NCBI RefSeq assembly: GCF_900112085.1
Contig: NZ_FOJY01000003.1
Coordinates: forward strand, 124,001-188,000
DNA from: Acetitomaculum ruminis DSM 5522
GTDB lineage: Bacteria; Bacillota; Clostridia; Lachnospirales; Lachnospiraceae
Length of the DNA: 64,000 nucleotides
Direction: 5' to 3'
Below, one piece after another: positions 16,983 to 28,500 of the stretch; position 1 is the first letter of the stretch, and each line of letters starts with the position of its first letter. A program made the translations under genes and the position numbers. Below the pieces are notes generated by a model. It saw only the letters and a program-made list of their open reading frames with translations. It was not told where the DNA came from and did no database searches.

Positions 16983-18950
16983 CTAACATCTGCCAAGATT
17001 CATACCTGTCATGTAGGCTGTTGTAGTGGCATTTGTGATATTTGAAGGAAGTACGCAATCTCCTATTGGATAAAATTCATTTGCACAATCATAAAGTTTC
17101 ATTAATTCATCTGTAAGAGGTACCATTCCCACTGCATAAATTACGCTGTCAGCTGCAAATTTAACCTCATTACCATCATGCTGGCAAATAACTTCGTTTT
17201 CTGTGATTTCTTTTGCCATTGTCTCAAATTTTATTTCAAGACCGCGTTTTTTCACTTCCACACGAACTCCGGACATATGAAGGAAGTTACCACCGTCATT
17301 CATGTGGTCGGTCATTTCTACTATGGTTACTTTCTTGCCAAGGGCTCTTAAATGAAGTCCCAGTTCTACTCCTACAAGTCCGGCTCCTAAAATAACCACA
17401 CTTTCTCCTAATTCACCGGTTTTTTTGTAGGCATCTATTGCACCGTAGACATTTTTATTATCAATTCCCTTAATGTTTGGAACAAGCTGTTTTGCCCCTA
17501 AGGCTGCGATTATTACATCTGCTCCCACCTCTTTTGCATAGGAAGGGGTAACTTCTGTATTTAATCTGACATCTATTGCCATTTTTCCGATAATTGTTTC
17601 CTGCTGATTTAAGTATTTCTCAAGTTTTTTCTTGAAATCAACATTTTCTTCGCAACGAAGAACTCCTCCAAGACGACTTGATTTTTCGCATAATATTACT
17701 TCATGGCCTCTCTTTACGGAGGTTATGGCAGCTTCCATACCGGCACAGCCTCCTCCGATAATAAGAACTTTTTTCTTAACATTTGGAGCCGGAATAGCAT
17801 ATTTTACTTCCAGTTCACGACCGGATTCCGGATTTAATGCACAATATGGCTCACCATGAGTAAGTTCGCTGGAGAAACAGGAAAGACATCTCATACAGGT
17901 TTTAACACTATCTTCATTTCCAGTTCTGATTTTATTAACAAAATCCGGATCTGCCATAAGCTCTCTTCCCAGTTCAACTACATCTGCTTTTCCTGTAGCG
18001 ATAATTTCTTCCATTAGTTCCGGGTCGCTTAAAGCTCCAATGGTTGCTACCGGAGTTTTTACATGTTTTTTAATTTCTTCTGCCAGATATACATTACAAC
18101 CATCCTTTTGGAACATGCTTGGATGAGTAATTGTAAATACCTCGTCTACTTCATGATTTCCTGCTGAAACATGGATAAGGTCTGCATGTCCCTCAAGCTG
18201 ACATGCTATGGCAATTCCGTTTTCTATTCCATAACCGCCTTCATAACATTCTGAAGCGCTGATTCTTACCTCAACAGGAAATCCCTTTCCGCATTTTTTA
18301 TGGATTCCGTCTATGATGGCAATAAGCATACGACAACGGTTTTCTATGTCTTTTCCACCCCACTTGTCCGTACGGGTGTTGGTAATCGGTGATAAAAACT
18401 GGTGTAAGCCCCAGCCGTGACCTGCATGAATTAAAACCATTCCAAAGCCTAAACGCTTTGCTAAAACTGCTGCATCAATAAACTTGTTTATGGTTCTTTC
18501 AATGATTTCTTCTGTCATTCCCTGAATATGTCTTCCACCATATTCACATTCTACCGGGCCATAAGCAATCCCTTTTCCAGCTCCTCCAAACATTGCCAGA
18601 TCTCTGTTGGCAAACATTCCACAATGCTGAAGTTCTAATGTTGCAACTGCTCCATATTGGCTGATTCCATAGGATACTCTTCCAAGATTCATTTCGATAC
18701 GGGGAGTATCAAGACATATATGTCCGGAACCACCTTTTCCGAATTCTCCATCTACAACACCTTCAAAGGTAGCTACACTTGCAACACCACCCATGGCTTT
18801 TCTTCCGTAATATGCTGCTGCTCCTTCATTCAAAAAACCATCCCCATTGATATTTTGATAACCTGTAGGAGAAGCGAAAATTCTGTTTCTAAAAATCCTG
18901 TTTCCCAGTACTATAGGCTGGAATAAGTGCGGATATTTATTAATCCCCAT
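16983..18950 (-). CDS. Old-yellow-enzyme-type FAD/FMN/4Fe-4S oxidoreductase (2,4-dienoyl-CoA reductase-like)
   Basis: A 655-residue three-part flavoenzyme. An N-terminal FMN TIM barrel (about 1-340) carries HAGHGWGLHQFLSP and EVRISASECYEGG. A cysteine cluster follows (C-x2-C-x2-C-x11-C in CMRCLSCF...YCALNP, about 350-370), then an FAD/NAD(P)H domain with VLIIGGGCAGMEAA and a second dinucleotide motif VVILGAGLVGVELG. This is the layout of FadH, enoate reductase and BaiCD/BaiH of gut clostridia, which use NAD(P)H to reduce an activated C=C bond. The substrate cannot be assigned. The cysteine spacing (x2 rather than x3 before the third Cys) is slightly unusual. The ATG at 18950 follows AAAGGAAA; the longer TTG-start frame would engulf that site. 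Confidence 0.9.
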   Translation of the reverse strand: MGINKYPHLFQPIVLGNRIFRNRIFASPTGYQNINGDGFLNEGAAAYYGRKAMGGVASVATFEGVVDGEFGKGGSGHICLDTPRIEMNLGRVSYGISQYGAVATLELQHCGMFANRDLAMFGGAGKGIAYGPVECEYGGRHIQGMTEEIIERTINKFIDAAVLAKRLGFGMVLIHAGHGWGLHQFLSPITNTRTDKWGGKDIENRCRMLIAIIDGIHKKCGKGFPVEVRISASECYEGGYGIENGIAIACQLEGHADLIHVSAGNHEVDEVFTITHPSMFQKDGCNVYLAEEIKKHVKTPVATIGALSDPELMEEIIATGKADVVELGRELMADPDFVNKIRTGNEDSVKTCMRCLSCFSSELTHGEPYCALNPESGRELEVKYAIPAPNVKKKVLIIGGGCAGMEAAITSVKRGHEVILCEKSSRLGGVLRCEENVDFKKKLEKYLNQQETIIGKMAIDVRLNTEVTPSYAKEVGADVIIAALGAKQLVPNIKGIDNKNVYGAIDAYKKTGELGESVVILGAGLVGVELGLHLRALGKKVTIVEMTDHMNDGGNFLHMSGVRVEVKKRGLEIKFETMAKEITENEVICQHDGNEVKFAADSVIYAVGMVPLTDELMKLYDCANEFYPIGDCVLPSNITNATTTAYMTGMNLGRC

Positions 18951-19063
18951 AATTAATTTCCTTTCTTTTGACAATTGTGATTAGATTTTAATTTTTGACC
19001 GAAATATGTTATTTTTCCACAAATAACTATAGATAAATGCATAATTAAATATACATTTATTAC

Positions 19064-19092
19064 ATTATATATAGAAATTCCTTTTTGCACAA
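19064..19092 (-). promoter_or_regulatory. Putative promoter of the flavoprotein gene
   Basis: TTGTGC (19087-19092), a 17-base spacer and a perfect TATAAT (19064-19069) on the minus strand, about 115 bases before the start codon. Confidence 0.5.
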
Positions 19093-19168
19093 TATACAAA
19101 TTAACAGTAAAAATGCCAAATAATCCACATTTATTCCTGTGGAAATTATTTTTATCCACATAATTTCC

Positions 19169-19212
19169 CAAAAAAAGGGACAGGTTCCGGAAAACCCGGC
19201 CCTTGTCCCTAA
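19169..19212 (-). terminator. Terminator at the end of the surface-protein cluster
   Basis: AGGGACAAGG pairs with CCTGTCCCT around a GC-rich loop (19176-19210) and is followed by TTTTTTT on the minus strand, 25 bases after the stop codon of the last cluster gene. Confidence 0.88.
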
Positions 19213-19234
19213 GTTTTTTATCTTTTTTAGATTT

Positions 19235-22200
19235 TTATTTTACAGTTACTCTAACAGTCTTTGTAAGTCCGTTTGCTTTTACTGTAATTGTTGCAGTTCC
19301 TTTTTTAACTGCGGTAATATTACCTTTTGCATCTACTTTTACCACATTCTTATTTGAAGATTTGTAGGTAATCTTTGTAGCAGGTGTTGCTGTTACAGTA
19401 AGTTTAACTTTGCCATTTACTTTTAAGGTTACTTTTTGTTTGTTAACTTTAAGAGTTGGAGCAAGTACAGTAATTGTGCATTTAGCAACCTTTCCGTTAG
19501 CTTTTGCAGTAATGGTTACTCTTCCTGTTTTGATAGCTGTTACTACACCGTTTTTAACAGTTGCTATCTTGGTATTGGAAGATGTCCATTTAACTGTACT
19601 CTTTAAACCTCTTACAGTTGCCTTTAATGTAAGTTTTTTGGCACCTCTTGTGTAAAGAGTTGCTTTTGTTTTATTTAAGGTAATTGTATTGGCTTTTACT
19701 GTTACGCTAAATTTAGCTGTTAATCCCTGGTCTACAGTCTTAACAGTAATTACTGCTTTTCCAGCAGCTACTGCCTTTACAAGCCCCTGTTTTGTAACAG
19801 TTACTACTTTTTCATTAGAGCTTATAAATTCTACTGTCTTATTAAAAGCAGTTGAAGGTGTTACAACCGGTTTAAGGCTTACATTCTGACCAACATAAAG
19901 TGTTGCTGATTTTGCTGCAAGAGAAATTCCTGAAACAGTTGTAAGTTCTATGTAAGCTTTTTCTGCTGCCTCTAAAGCAGGAAGCTGTGTTACATAAGCT
20001 TTCTGGTCTTCTGTAAGGTTATTATATGCTCTTCTTGCTGTTTCAATAAGATTTCCACTTTCTTTTGTAGCGGCTACCTCACCGATTGCCTTAATTGCAT
20101 CATCTGCTTTGGCTGCTTCCTCTTTGTCTTTTGCAATCTTTGCTTCTTCAGCTTCTTTTGCTTCTTTTAATTTGACATATTCTGCCTCTGCTGTCTCTAA
20201 GGTCTTTAATTCTTTTACATATGCCTTCTGGTCTGTAGTTAAGGCGTCATATGCTTTTCTTGCAGCATCTATAAGTGCCTTGCTTTCATCTGTAAGACTT
20301 ACATTTCCGATTGCTTTGATTGCATCATCTGCTTTGGCTGCTTCCTCTTTGTCTTTTGCAATCTTTGCTTCTTCAGCTTCTTTTGCTTCTTTTAATTTGG
20401 TATATTCTGCCTCTGCATCTGTAAGAACTTTAAGTGTATCTGCACTAATTGCTGTTTTCTGGTTATCTGTAAGAGCATCATAAGCCTTTCTTGCATCGTC
20501 AATAAGAGCCTTGCTCTCATCTGTAAGAGCTACTGTTCCAATAGCATTAATCTTATTATTTACATTATCGATTACATCTTTATAGTACTCTTTAACTGAA
20601 AGAACATTAAGTTTAAGAGTAGGCATTATAATTTTATCTGCAGTACTTGTTGCTCCAATTGCAGAAATATTGTACTCTCCTGCCTCTTTTAATGTAAGTT
20701 TTGCATTTCCATTTTTATCTGTAATTGCATTATCAACTTTGGTAACCTTACCATCTTTGTCCACAATAACAATCTGAGCATTTTCAATAACATCTACTCC
20801 CTGCTGTGGGCTTCCCGGTTTATAGGTTCCACAAAATGCATAATAGTAACCTACAAGATTTAAGGTGATTTCTTCATTTGCAACAGCTGTTAAACTGTCA
20901 GTCATCTGTCCATCTTTTGTGAAATATGTATATTTATCCATCCACATATCAGTATCCTGATAGAAGAAGAATTCAACCTTATCATTGGCTTTAACAATAG
21001 CCTGATTTATCAGGTAACCCATTGCACCATAGGTTCCTTCATATTTTCCGTCATTTGGCATTTCACCATTAACGGCAAATCCCACTGCAGTGGTTTTTTC
21101 CTTAAACATTTTCTGGATTACTCCGGAGGAAGATACCATGAGGTAATCTCCTACAGTTTCCTTTGTAAATGCATCGCCATAAACTGCTTCATGTAATGCT
21201 ACTAATACATCAAGAGCTGTTACATCATCTTCTGTAACCATTTTGTCATAGCTAAATCCATATTTTTTAGCAAGACCAGGAATTACCTTGTAAGAAGCAT
21301 CCGCTCTTAAATATTCATATCCTTTTTGTACTTTTGCATTTAATGTTACGGCTTTTGCCTGGACTCTGACTTCTTTAAATGTAGCCTCATTTTGTTCAAG
21401 AGTTTCAAGATTTGTAACTAAAGCTTTTTGCTCATCTGTAAGAGTTTCATAAGCTTTTCTTGCATTATTAATTCTTTCTTTGCATTCATCACTTGCATCT
21501 ACATTGCCAATTTCTTCAATAAGTTTTACAACCTTATTAGCTGCATCTTTATCCTCTTTTTCTTTGGCTTCTTTTAATTCGTTATATTTTGCTTCTGCAT
21601 CAGTAAGAACTTTAAGTGTATCTGCACTAAATTCTTTCTTTGCTAAATCACTAAGAGCATCATAAGCTTTTCTTGCATCATCTATAAGAGCCTTGCTCTC
21701 TTTTGAAAGTTCAACTTCTCCAATTGCATTAATTTTTTGGGTTACTTCTTCATAAGCAGCTTTATAATACTCGGCTGTGCTTACTACATTTACTGTAAGG
21801 CTTGGCATAAATATTGGAGCTGTCATGTCCTTTGTGCTAAGCGCTGTAACATTTACGCTTCCCACAGTATCAAATTTTACTTTTGCATTTCCCTTTTCAT
21901 TTGTGATTGCACCTTCAACAGCACTAGCAACCCCATCTTTTACTATAGCTATTTGAGCATCTTCAATGTCTGTAATATGCTGTTTTTCACTTTCAGGTTC
22001 ACAGGTTCCATAGTATGCCAAACTAAATCCTTTTAAGTTTAATGTTACATCTTCATTTACAGGTACAGTAATTTCATCTGTTCTCTTACCGTCCTTTGTA
22101 AAGTATGTATAATTATCAGACCATCCCGTGGTATCTGAATAAACTAAAAACTCAACTTTATCTGACTCTTTAACTACAGCCTGATTAATGTTATAACCTG

Positions 22201-24598
22201 TAGCGCCATACTGACCCTCGTATTTTCCGTCATTTGGCATATATCCATTTACTGTAAAGCTAAATGGAATGTTATCTTCTCCAAATGCTTTTGTTATAAA
22301 GCCTGATGAAGAAACCTTGAGATATTCATCTGCATTTTCTTTTGTAAATGCATCTCCAAACACAGCTGCATGATATGCAACCAATACATCTAAAGTAGTA
22401 ACTTCATCTGCCTTAACATTTTCAGCATAGCTAAATCCATACTCTTTTGCCAAACCGGAATAAACCTCTAAGTCTGCCGGTGCCATCAGGTAAGCATTTG
22501 CCATCTGACCTGCAACATTTACTGTTACAATAGTTTTTGGAAGTTCTTCCTTTTGCTTTAATGTTATATTATATTCCTTGCTTGTTTTACCGTCTTCTGC
22601 TGTAACAACAGCCTTAACTACAGCTTCATCAGCGCCAGATACTGTCTTAATTGTATATTTATAACTTGTATTTGCTGCGGCTTTAATTTCACCTGTTGTT
22701 TTGTTCATTGATGTAGAGCTTGTATTAACTCCACTTACAGGATATAAAGCAAGGCTTGCATTGGAATCTGAAAGATTAACATTTAAGATAATACTTTTAA
22801 CAAATTCGCTGCTTGTTGCTAATTTATACTCACTAACATCGTCTGAAAGTGCCGGACTTAAAGTAAGTGCTAAGTTATCTGTTATTGCACCTGTATAGGC
22901 ACTTAGGTTTTTTAAAGCAGTATTACTTGACTTTCCTCTTATATTAAATGTATAAGTCTTTGTGTATTCACCCTTTTTGGCTACTACTTCTATAGTTTTT
23001 ACACTATTATCAACTACAGCCACATCTAAAGTATTTGTATTCTGGCCATCTATAGTAACCTCTGTTCCATCTTTTGGAGTGACTGAAATTTTAACATTTT
23101 GGGCATTTTCTTCCAAAACAATATCATTATCTCTTTGTTCAGGAATGAATCCATTTCCCTTGTTTAAAACTCCACCTTCAACTTTCACATCAGCGATTTC
23201 TGCAGCATTTGTCTCAATCGCCATCATGTAGGCTGAATCATTTTTGTAATATAATACTCCATTTGAATCAGCTATTGGTGAACATATAGCATATTGCTGC
23301 TTATCCCCGGTTGGCTCGAATATTGGATAAACATCAGGAGTTGTCTGACCTGCCTTATCTTTTATGCAATAAACTCCGCCAGGAAGATTATTGTAGCAGA
23401 AATATACATATACATAACCTGTTTCAGCTTCATATCCGGTAGTTAAAAGACCTGAAGTTTGAGGATATCCGTTAGTTTCATATTTATAAGCAAAACTTAA
23501 ACTTCCATCTTCTGCTACATTTACTACTCCAAGATAATGTCCTGTTTTTGCAAAGTTTCCATCTTCACTTCCGATTCCCACATAAACTCTGTTATTGTAA
23601 ACAATCGGTGTTGAGGTGGACATTCCTCCGATTTTTAAGCTTTTTAATGAATCATGTTCAAATTTTCCATCAGCTAAAAGTTTTATGGAATAGAGATATC
23701 CCCCCTTGCTGGTGAAATATATTCTACCATCACTTTCGTTATAAGCCATGTCACAACGAATATCCCCTGTAAATTCTCCTGTTAAGCTGTCTACTACTTC
23801 ACCGGTTTTCTTATCAAGGGATAAAAGTGATGAAGTTGTACTGGTCCATCCTGATTCTCCATCATCAGTTCCTACAACTGCCACTTTGTCATTTACATAA
23901 GCACCTGCCCAGTAATAGCCACCCTGTGCAGCATGTGACCAAACAGCTTTTTTTGTTTCATATTTGTTTGTAGGATCTTCATCTCTTACATCAACACAGG
24001 AAAAGTTTGCTTCTTTTCTTTCTGAATTCCAAAATCCTGTATAAATATAACCATTGTTATACTTTATGGTTGAGTTTGGCTGGCCTTTTTTGTCATCCTG
24101 GAAAAGCCATAATGGTTCTAATGTTTCTGCATTAAAAGCCTGTACTCTTCCACTGGATAAACCAACAAATATCATGCCATCAGCATATGCCGGTGGGTTA
24201 ATAGCAAATGAACTTGCAGCAGCCATCTCCTGGCAGGCAAGTATTTCGCCTGTCTCTAAATCAAATTTGTATAAATTCGTTCCTGCATAAGCCACCATTT
24301 TCCCATCTACTATAATTGGTGAGCTCACTGCTGAAGATGAAACTCCCTGGCCTACTCTGCGAGCCCATTTAAGAGAAGCAGCACCAGCATCTATAGGTGT
24401 CTTTGTAGAAGTAATACCCATATTGTTGGCATTTCCTCTAAAATCAGGCCATTCTGAACTTAAAATTTTTAACCCGTTTCCATTTGAGCCATCGTCTTGT
24501 GCCAATGCCGAAAGTGTAGATAAATTCACACTTCCCACAAACATGGTTGCTGCTAAAAACAATGCTCCCAGTTTTTTAAAGTTTTTCTTAATTAACAT
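19235..24598 (-). CDS. Giant secreted propeller / DUF4430-like / helical-repeat / Big_2 protein
   Basis: 1787 residues with a signal peptide (1-33, ending near ALAQ). In order: a PQQ-like beta-propeller (about 45-470) starting with the motif WPDFRGNANNMGIT; two cadherin-like beta-sandwich modules (470-685); an alpha/beta module ending in a DUF4430-like strand region and an Ig-like segment (690-940), repeated at 1090-1335; helical repeats (945-1080 and 1337-1550, period 75 residues); and three Big_2 domains (1557-1637, 1638-1711, 1713-1787) with the typical SSNxKVATV and AGxATITV strands. No LPxTG, SLH or choline-binding anchor is visible, so surface attachment is unexplained. No PQQ-enzyme catalytic residues are apparent; the propeller is probably a binding scaffold. 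It is the last gene of the cluster. GGACGG precedes the ATG. Confidence 0.88.
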   Translation of the reverse strand: MLIKKNFKKLGALFLAATMFVGSVNLSTLSALAQDDGSNGNGLKILSSEWPDFRGNANNMGITSTKTPIDAGAASLKWARRVGQGVSSSAVSSPIIVDGKMVAYAGTNLYKFDLETGEILACQEMAAASSFAINPPAYADGMIFVGLSSGRVQAFNAETLEPLWLFQDDKKGQPNSTIKYNNGYIYTGFWNSERKEANFSCVDVRDEDPTNKYETKKAVWSHAAQGGYYWAGAYVNDKVAVVGTDDGESGWTSTTSSLLSLDKKTGEVVDSLTGEFTGDIRCDMAYNESDGRIYFTSKGGYLYSIKLLADGKFEHDSLKSLKIGGMSTSTPIVYNNRVYVGIGSEDGNFAKTGHYLGVVNVAEDGSLSFAYKYETNGYPQTSGLLTTGYEAETGYVYVYFCYNNLPGGVYCIKDKAGQTTPDVYPIFEPTGDKQQYAICSPIADSNGVLYYKNDSAYMMAIETNAAEIADVKVEGGVLNKGNGFIPEQRDNDIVLEENAQNVKISVTPKDGTEVTIDGQNTNTLDVAVVDNSVKTIEVVAKKGEYTKTYTFNIRGKSSNTALKNLSAYTGAITDNLALTLSPALSDDVSEYKLATSSEFVKSIILNVNLSDSNASLALYPVSGVNTSSTSMNKTTGEIKAAANTSYKYTIKTVSGADEAVVKAVVTAEDGKTSKEYNITLKQKEELPKTIVTVNVAGQMANAYLMAPADLEVYSGLAKEYGFSYAENVKADEVTTLDVLVAYHAAVFGDAFTKENADEYLKVSSSGFITKAFGEDNIPFSFTVNGYMPNDGKYEGQYGATGYNINQAVVKESDKVEFLVYSDTTGWSDNYTYFTKDGKRTDEITVPVNEDVTLNLKGFSLAYYGTCEPESEKQHITDIEDAQIAIVKDGVASAVEGAITNEKGNAKVKFDTVGSVNVTALSTKDMTAPIFMPSLTVNVVSTAEYYKAAYEEVTQKINAIGEVELSKESKALIDDARKAYDALSDLAKKEFSADTLKVLTDAEAKYNELKEAKEKEDKDAANKVVKLIEEIGNVDASDECKERINNARKAYETLTDEQKALVTNLETLEQNEATFKEVRVQAKAVTLNAKVQKGYEYLRADASYKVIPGLAKKYGFSYDKMVTEDDVTALDVLVALHEAVYGDAFTKETVGDYLMVSSSGVIQKMFKEKTTAVGFAVNGEMPNDGKYEGTYGAMGYLINQAIVKANDKVEFFFYQDTDMWMDKYTYFTKDGQMTDSLTAVANEEITLNLVGYYYAFCGTYKPGSPQQGVDVIENAQIVIVDKDGKVTKVDNAITDKNGNAKLTLKEAGEYNISAIGATSTADKIIMPTLKLNVLSVKEYYKDVIDNVNNKINAIGTVALTDESKALIDDARKAYDALTDNQKTAISADTLKVLTDAEAEYTKLKEAKEAEEAKIAKDKEEAAKADDAIKAIGNVSLTDESKALIDAARKAYDALTTDQKAYVKELKTLETAEAEYVKLKEAKEAEEAKIAKDKEEAAKADDAIKAIGEVAATKESGNLIETARRAYNNLTEDQKAYVTQLPALEAAEKAYIELTTVSGISLAAKSATLYVGQNVSLKPVVTPSTAFNKTVEFISSNEKVVTVTKQGLVKAVAAGKAVITVKTVDQGLTAKFSVTVKANTITLNKTKATLYTRGAKKLTLKATVRGLKSTVKWTSSNTKIATVKNGVVTAIKTGRVTITAKANGKVAKCTITVLAPTLKVNKQKVTLKVNGKVKLTVTATPATKITYKSSNKNVVKVDAKGNITAVKKGTATITVKANGLTKTVRVTVK
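20111..20560 (-). repeat. In-gene 225-bp tandem repeats (75-residue helical units)
   Basis: Blocks encoding the EAKIAKDKEEAAKADDAIKAIG segment recur exactly 225 bases apart (for example starting at 20111 and 20336). The period equals that of the repeats in the neighbouring paralogue. Confidence 0.8.
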
Positions 24599-24704
24599 TA
24601 TTCCGTCCTTTCAAAAATAATTTGAATTTAGTTACCTTAACTTTTTTACTTTTAATTTTGTTACAGCTATTCTCACTCTCCTTTCCCTTCTTTATTATCA
24701 ATCG

Positions 24705-24806
24705 CTAACTCACCTTGTGCCGATACCAGAAAGCGTAGAAATATCTACACTTTCCGTAGGTATCAGCAAGCTTGGTAAGAGCGAAATAATTCTTTTATTT
24801 TTTAAG
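24705..24806 (-). pseudogene. Startless relic of a propeller-gene 5' end
   Basis: The minus strand reads KRIISLLPSLLIPTESVDIS... then a stop, matching the signal-peptide region of the 1301-residue paralogue (KRIISLLLILLMLIGSVDFS...). The ribosome binding site and ATG segment, about 28 bases, is missing, and prolines now interrupt the hydrophobic core. The relic follows directly after that paralogue's stop codon, exactly as the intact signal-peptide region follows the stop of the next paralogue at 28740. It is therefore the remnant of a duplicated and mostly deleted gene copy. Confidence 0.75.
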
Positions 24807-24809
24807 TCA

Positions 24810-25515
24810 TCAAGAAACAAAAACTTCGACTTTCTTTGTAATCCCGTTTGCTGTTATAGTTATTTTCACACGGCCTGTTTTTTTGCCCTTTACATATCCC
24901 TTAGAGTCTACTGAGGCTATTTTTTTGTTTGATGATTTATATGTAATTTTTGCCTTTGGTGTGGCTTTTGCCCCTATGTTAGCTGTCTTTCCTTTTTTTA
25001 TTGAGATATGTGATTTTTTAATGGTCAAAGTAGCTTTTGCAACTTTAACACTACAAGTTACACTTACCCCATTTGCAGTGGCTGTAATTGTAGTATTTCC
25101 GGCTTTTTTCGCCTTTACAAGGCCTTTAGCATTTACTGTTGCTACTTTTGGATTTGAACTTTTCCAGGTAACAGTATTTTTAAGTCCTCTTACAGTTGCT
25201 TTTAATGTAGCTGAAGTTTTTGTTTTTGTATAAAGAACTACTTTTTTGCTGTTTAAGGTAATAGTATTATTTATTACTTTTACAACATATTTTGCAGTCT
25301 TTTCCTGATCCTTTGTTGTTACCGTAATTGTGGCAGTTCCTGCTTTTTTAGCTGTTACAAGTCCTTTAGCATTTACTGTTGCCACTTTTGAATTTGAGCT
25401 TTTATAAGTAACTTCTTTATTTAATGCTGTATCAGGTAAAATCACAGGTACTATGGTTACTTTTCCACCTATATATAATGTTGCACTTGTGAATTTTAAG
25501 CTTATATCTGAAACT
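24810..25515 (-). repeat. Duplicated 3' segment, copy A (matches 28740-29442)
   Basis: About 700 bases coding for the three Big_2 domains, nearly identical by eye to 28740-29442 with only scattered substitutions. Identity continues past the stop codon. Confidence 0.9.
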
Positions 25516-28500
25516 GTCTTTTCCCAGTATTCTTTATCCTCTAATAATTTACCATATTCAGCTTCGGCTTCCTCTAAAACTTTCAGTTCTGTTACATATT
25601 CTTTTTGCTCATTTGTCAAGCTTTCATAGGCTTTTCGCGCTTCCTCTATTAGTTCTAGGCTTTCCTTATCAAGGCTTACTGTCCCTATTGCCTGGATTTT
25701 TTCATCTACCTTTAACGCTTCCTCTTTATCCTGGGCAATTTTTCTTTCCAATGCCTCTTTTTCTTCTTTTAGCCTTGCATATTCTGCTTTTGCTTCTTCT
25801 AAGATTTTTGCTTTTGTTACATAGGCTTTTTGATCTTCTGTCAGGCTTTCATAGGCTTTTCGCGCTTCCTCTATTAATTCTAAGCTTTCATTATCAAGAC
25901 TTACTGTCCCTATTGCCTGGATTTTTTCATCTACCTTTAACGCTTCCTCTTTATCCTGGGCAATTTTTCTTTCCAATGCCTCTTTTTCTTCTTTTAGCCT
26001 TACATATTCTGCTTTTGCTTCTTCTAAGATTTTTGCTTTTGTTACATAGGTTTTTTGATCTTCTGTCAAGCTTTCATAGGCTTTTCGCGCTTCCTCTATT
26101 AGTTCTAGGCTTTCCTTATCAAGACTTACTGTCCCTATTGCCTGGATTTTTTCATCTACCTTTAACGCTTCCTCTTTATCCTGGGCAATCTTTCTTTCCA
26201 TTGCCTCTTTTTCTTCTTTTAACCTTGTATATTCTGCTTCCGCATCAGTAAGAACCTTAAGCGTATCTGCACTAAATCCATTCTTTGCAGGAGCTGTAAG
26301 GGCATCATAAGCCTTCCTTGCCTCATCTATTAAAGCTTTGCATTCATCTGTAAGCTTAACTTCTCCTATTGCATTAATTTTTTTAGTTACTTCTTCATAA
26401 GCCTCTTTATAATATTGGGCTTTGCTTACTTCAACTTTTTTTAAATCGCATTCATATTTTCCGTCTGAAACCACAAAATATATATCAACTGCTTCATCTG
26501 AAATATCATTTATTTCAATGGCATTATCTCCATAAAGCACCCTTTTTGTATATTCTGAATCTGAAACTTTTTCTTTGCTTACACTTTCACCCTGTTTAAC
26601 TACAAGATAGTGCAAAGTTCCTTCTTCATTACTGTTAAATCTGATAACTGTAGAATTATCGGTTCTATCATCATTTGATGTGGTTACGTCTATTATTTTT
26701 GGTGCATAAAAGTTTTCATTACACAACAATACTTTGTATTCATTACTTGTAATGCCATCTTCTGCCGTAATCACAACTTTAACAAAAGCCGTATCCGAAT
26801 CCTTTGCCTGATAGATATCATAGCAGCCCTCATCGTATTGCCACTTTTCTATTATTTTTCCGTCTTTATCAATTACCTGTTTATCTACATTATCTAGTGG
26901 AAATACTTCTATTTTTGCGTTGGAATCAGACGCCACAGGCCACAAACAAATGTCACTCTTCCTATTCCCAAACGCTTTAAAATCATATATATCCTCCGAA
27001 GTACCTTTTACCACAGTACACGGTCGTTCTGTTATGCTGGTGCCGTATGCAGCATACAGATTTGCCAATCTGGCATCATCAGATAGACATCTTATTTCAA
27101 ATTTATATGTTTTTTCATATCCTCCTTTGCTTGCCTTAACATTTACAATCTGTGTTTTTTCCTTATCCGGAGTAATATCCATAGACGTTGTTTCTTTTCC
27201 ATCTATGGTTATTTTGGTTCCTTCCTGGGGAGTAACCACAAGCTTAACATTTTTTGTATCTTTTTTATATATAACAAGATTGTCTCGTTTTTCAGGATTA
27301 AATCCCTTTCCCCTGTTTAGTTCTCCTCCTTCGATTTTTATATCCGATATAAATGCCGGATTAGTCTCCAATGCCATTAAATATCCGGAATCATTTCTGT
27401 AATAAATATTTCCCTCGGCATCTGCTATTGGTGAACATATGCTTTCACCGGAATAATCCCCTTTTGGTTCATATATTGTCCTGATGTCTGCTTTTGTCTG
27501 CCCGACTTTATCTTTTATACAATAAAGACCTCCAGGAAGTTCCTTATCGCAAAAGTAAACATAAACGTAACCGCTTTCTTCTTCATATCCGGTAGTTAGT
27601 AAACCAGAAGATTTTGAAAATCTGTCGGTATCATAGGTATATGCAATACTCAGCTTGCCATCTTTAGCTATATCAACTACTCCAAGTCCCAGATAGCATC
27701 TATTTTTATAAATAACCGGGGTTGATGTGGTCATTTCACCCACCTTAAGGCTTTTTAGGGATTCCTTATCAAAAGTCCCATCATCATTTAACTTTACCGA
27801 ATACAAATATCCACTTTCACTGGTGAAATATACCCTTCCATCACTTTCGTTATATACTATATAGCTGCATATAGCACCTGTGAGCTCCTCACTGATACTG
27901 TCAACTTCTTCACCAGTAGTTTTTGACAATGAAAATAAGGAAGATTTACCTGTTTTTTTCCGTCCCCTGTCTCCTATAATTACCACTTTGTCATTTATAT
28001 AGGCTCCCGAACCACGACTATCAAGCATTATGAGTTTGGACCATAGTAGTTTTTTCTTTTGATAAGTTGTGGGATCTTCATCTTTTGCTTCCATACAGAT
28101 TAAATAATCTCCTCCGTTATAACCGCAGGATATTATTACGTACAGATAACCGTCTTTGTATTTAATTGTAGAATACTGTATTGTCTTTCTGTAGGTAAAA
28201 TCTACGTCACACCAATACCATAATGTTTCCAAAGTGTTTTCATCATAGGCTCTTACCCATCCATTATATCCGATACTGATATACATGCCTTCAGCATATA
28301 TCAGCTGGTAATTAGGGTTTACATACTCTTCCTTTAATTTTCTTTTTACAACAACTTCACCGGTTTTTCTGTCTATTTTACATAATATTACATCTCTATC
28401 ATCTGCTGCATCGCAAGTTACAATATAATCTCCCACTATAAGAGGAGCACACATTTTTCCTCTTTGGGAATTAATCCCCCACTTTATACAGGTTTCATCT

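Noticed and set aside
18953-19171. 72-codon minus-strand frame ahead of the flavoprotein gene
   Set aside because: It has no ribosome binding site, runs across a good promoter (19064-19092) and has unlikely composition.
20100-26250. CRISPR array or mobile-element repeats
   Set aside because: The repeats are in frame, 225 bases long and coding; there are no short direct repeats with unique spacers.
25613-26251. 212-codon plus-strand frame rich in Leu and Phe
   Set aside because: It is a shadow of the 225-bp tandem repeats on the other strand; a repeated open frame repeats its antisense frame too.
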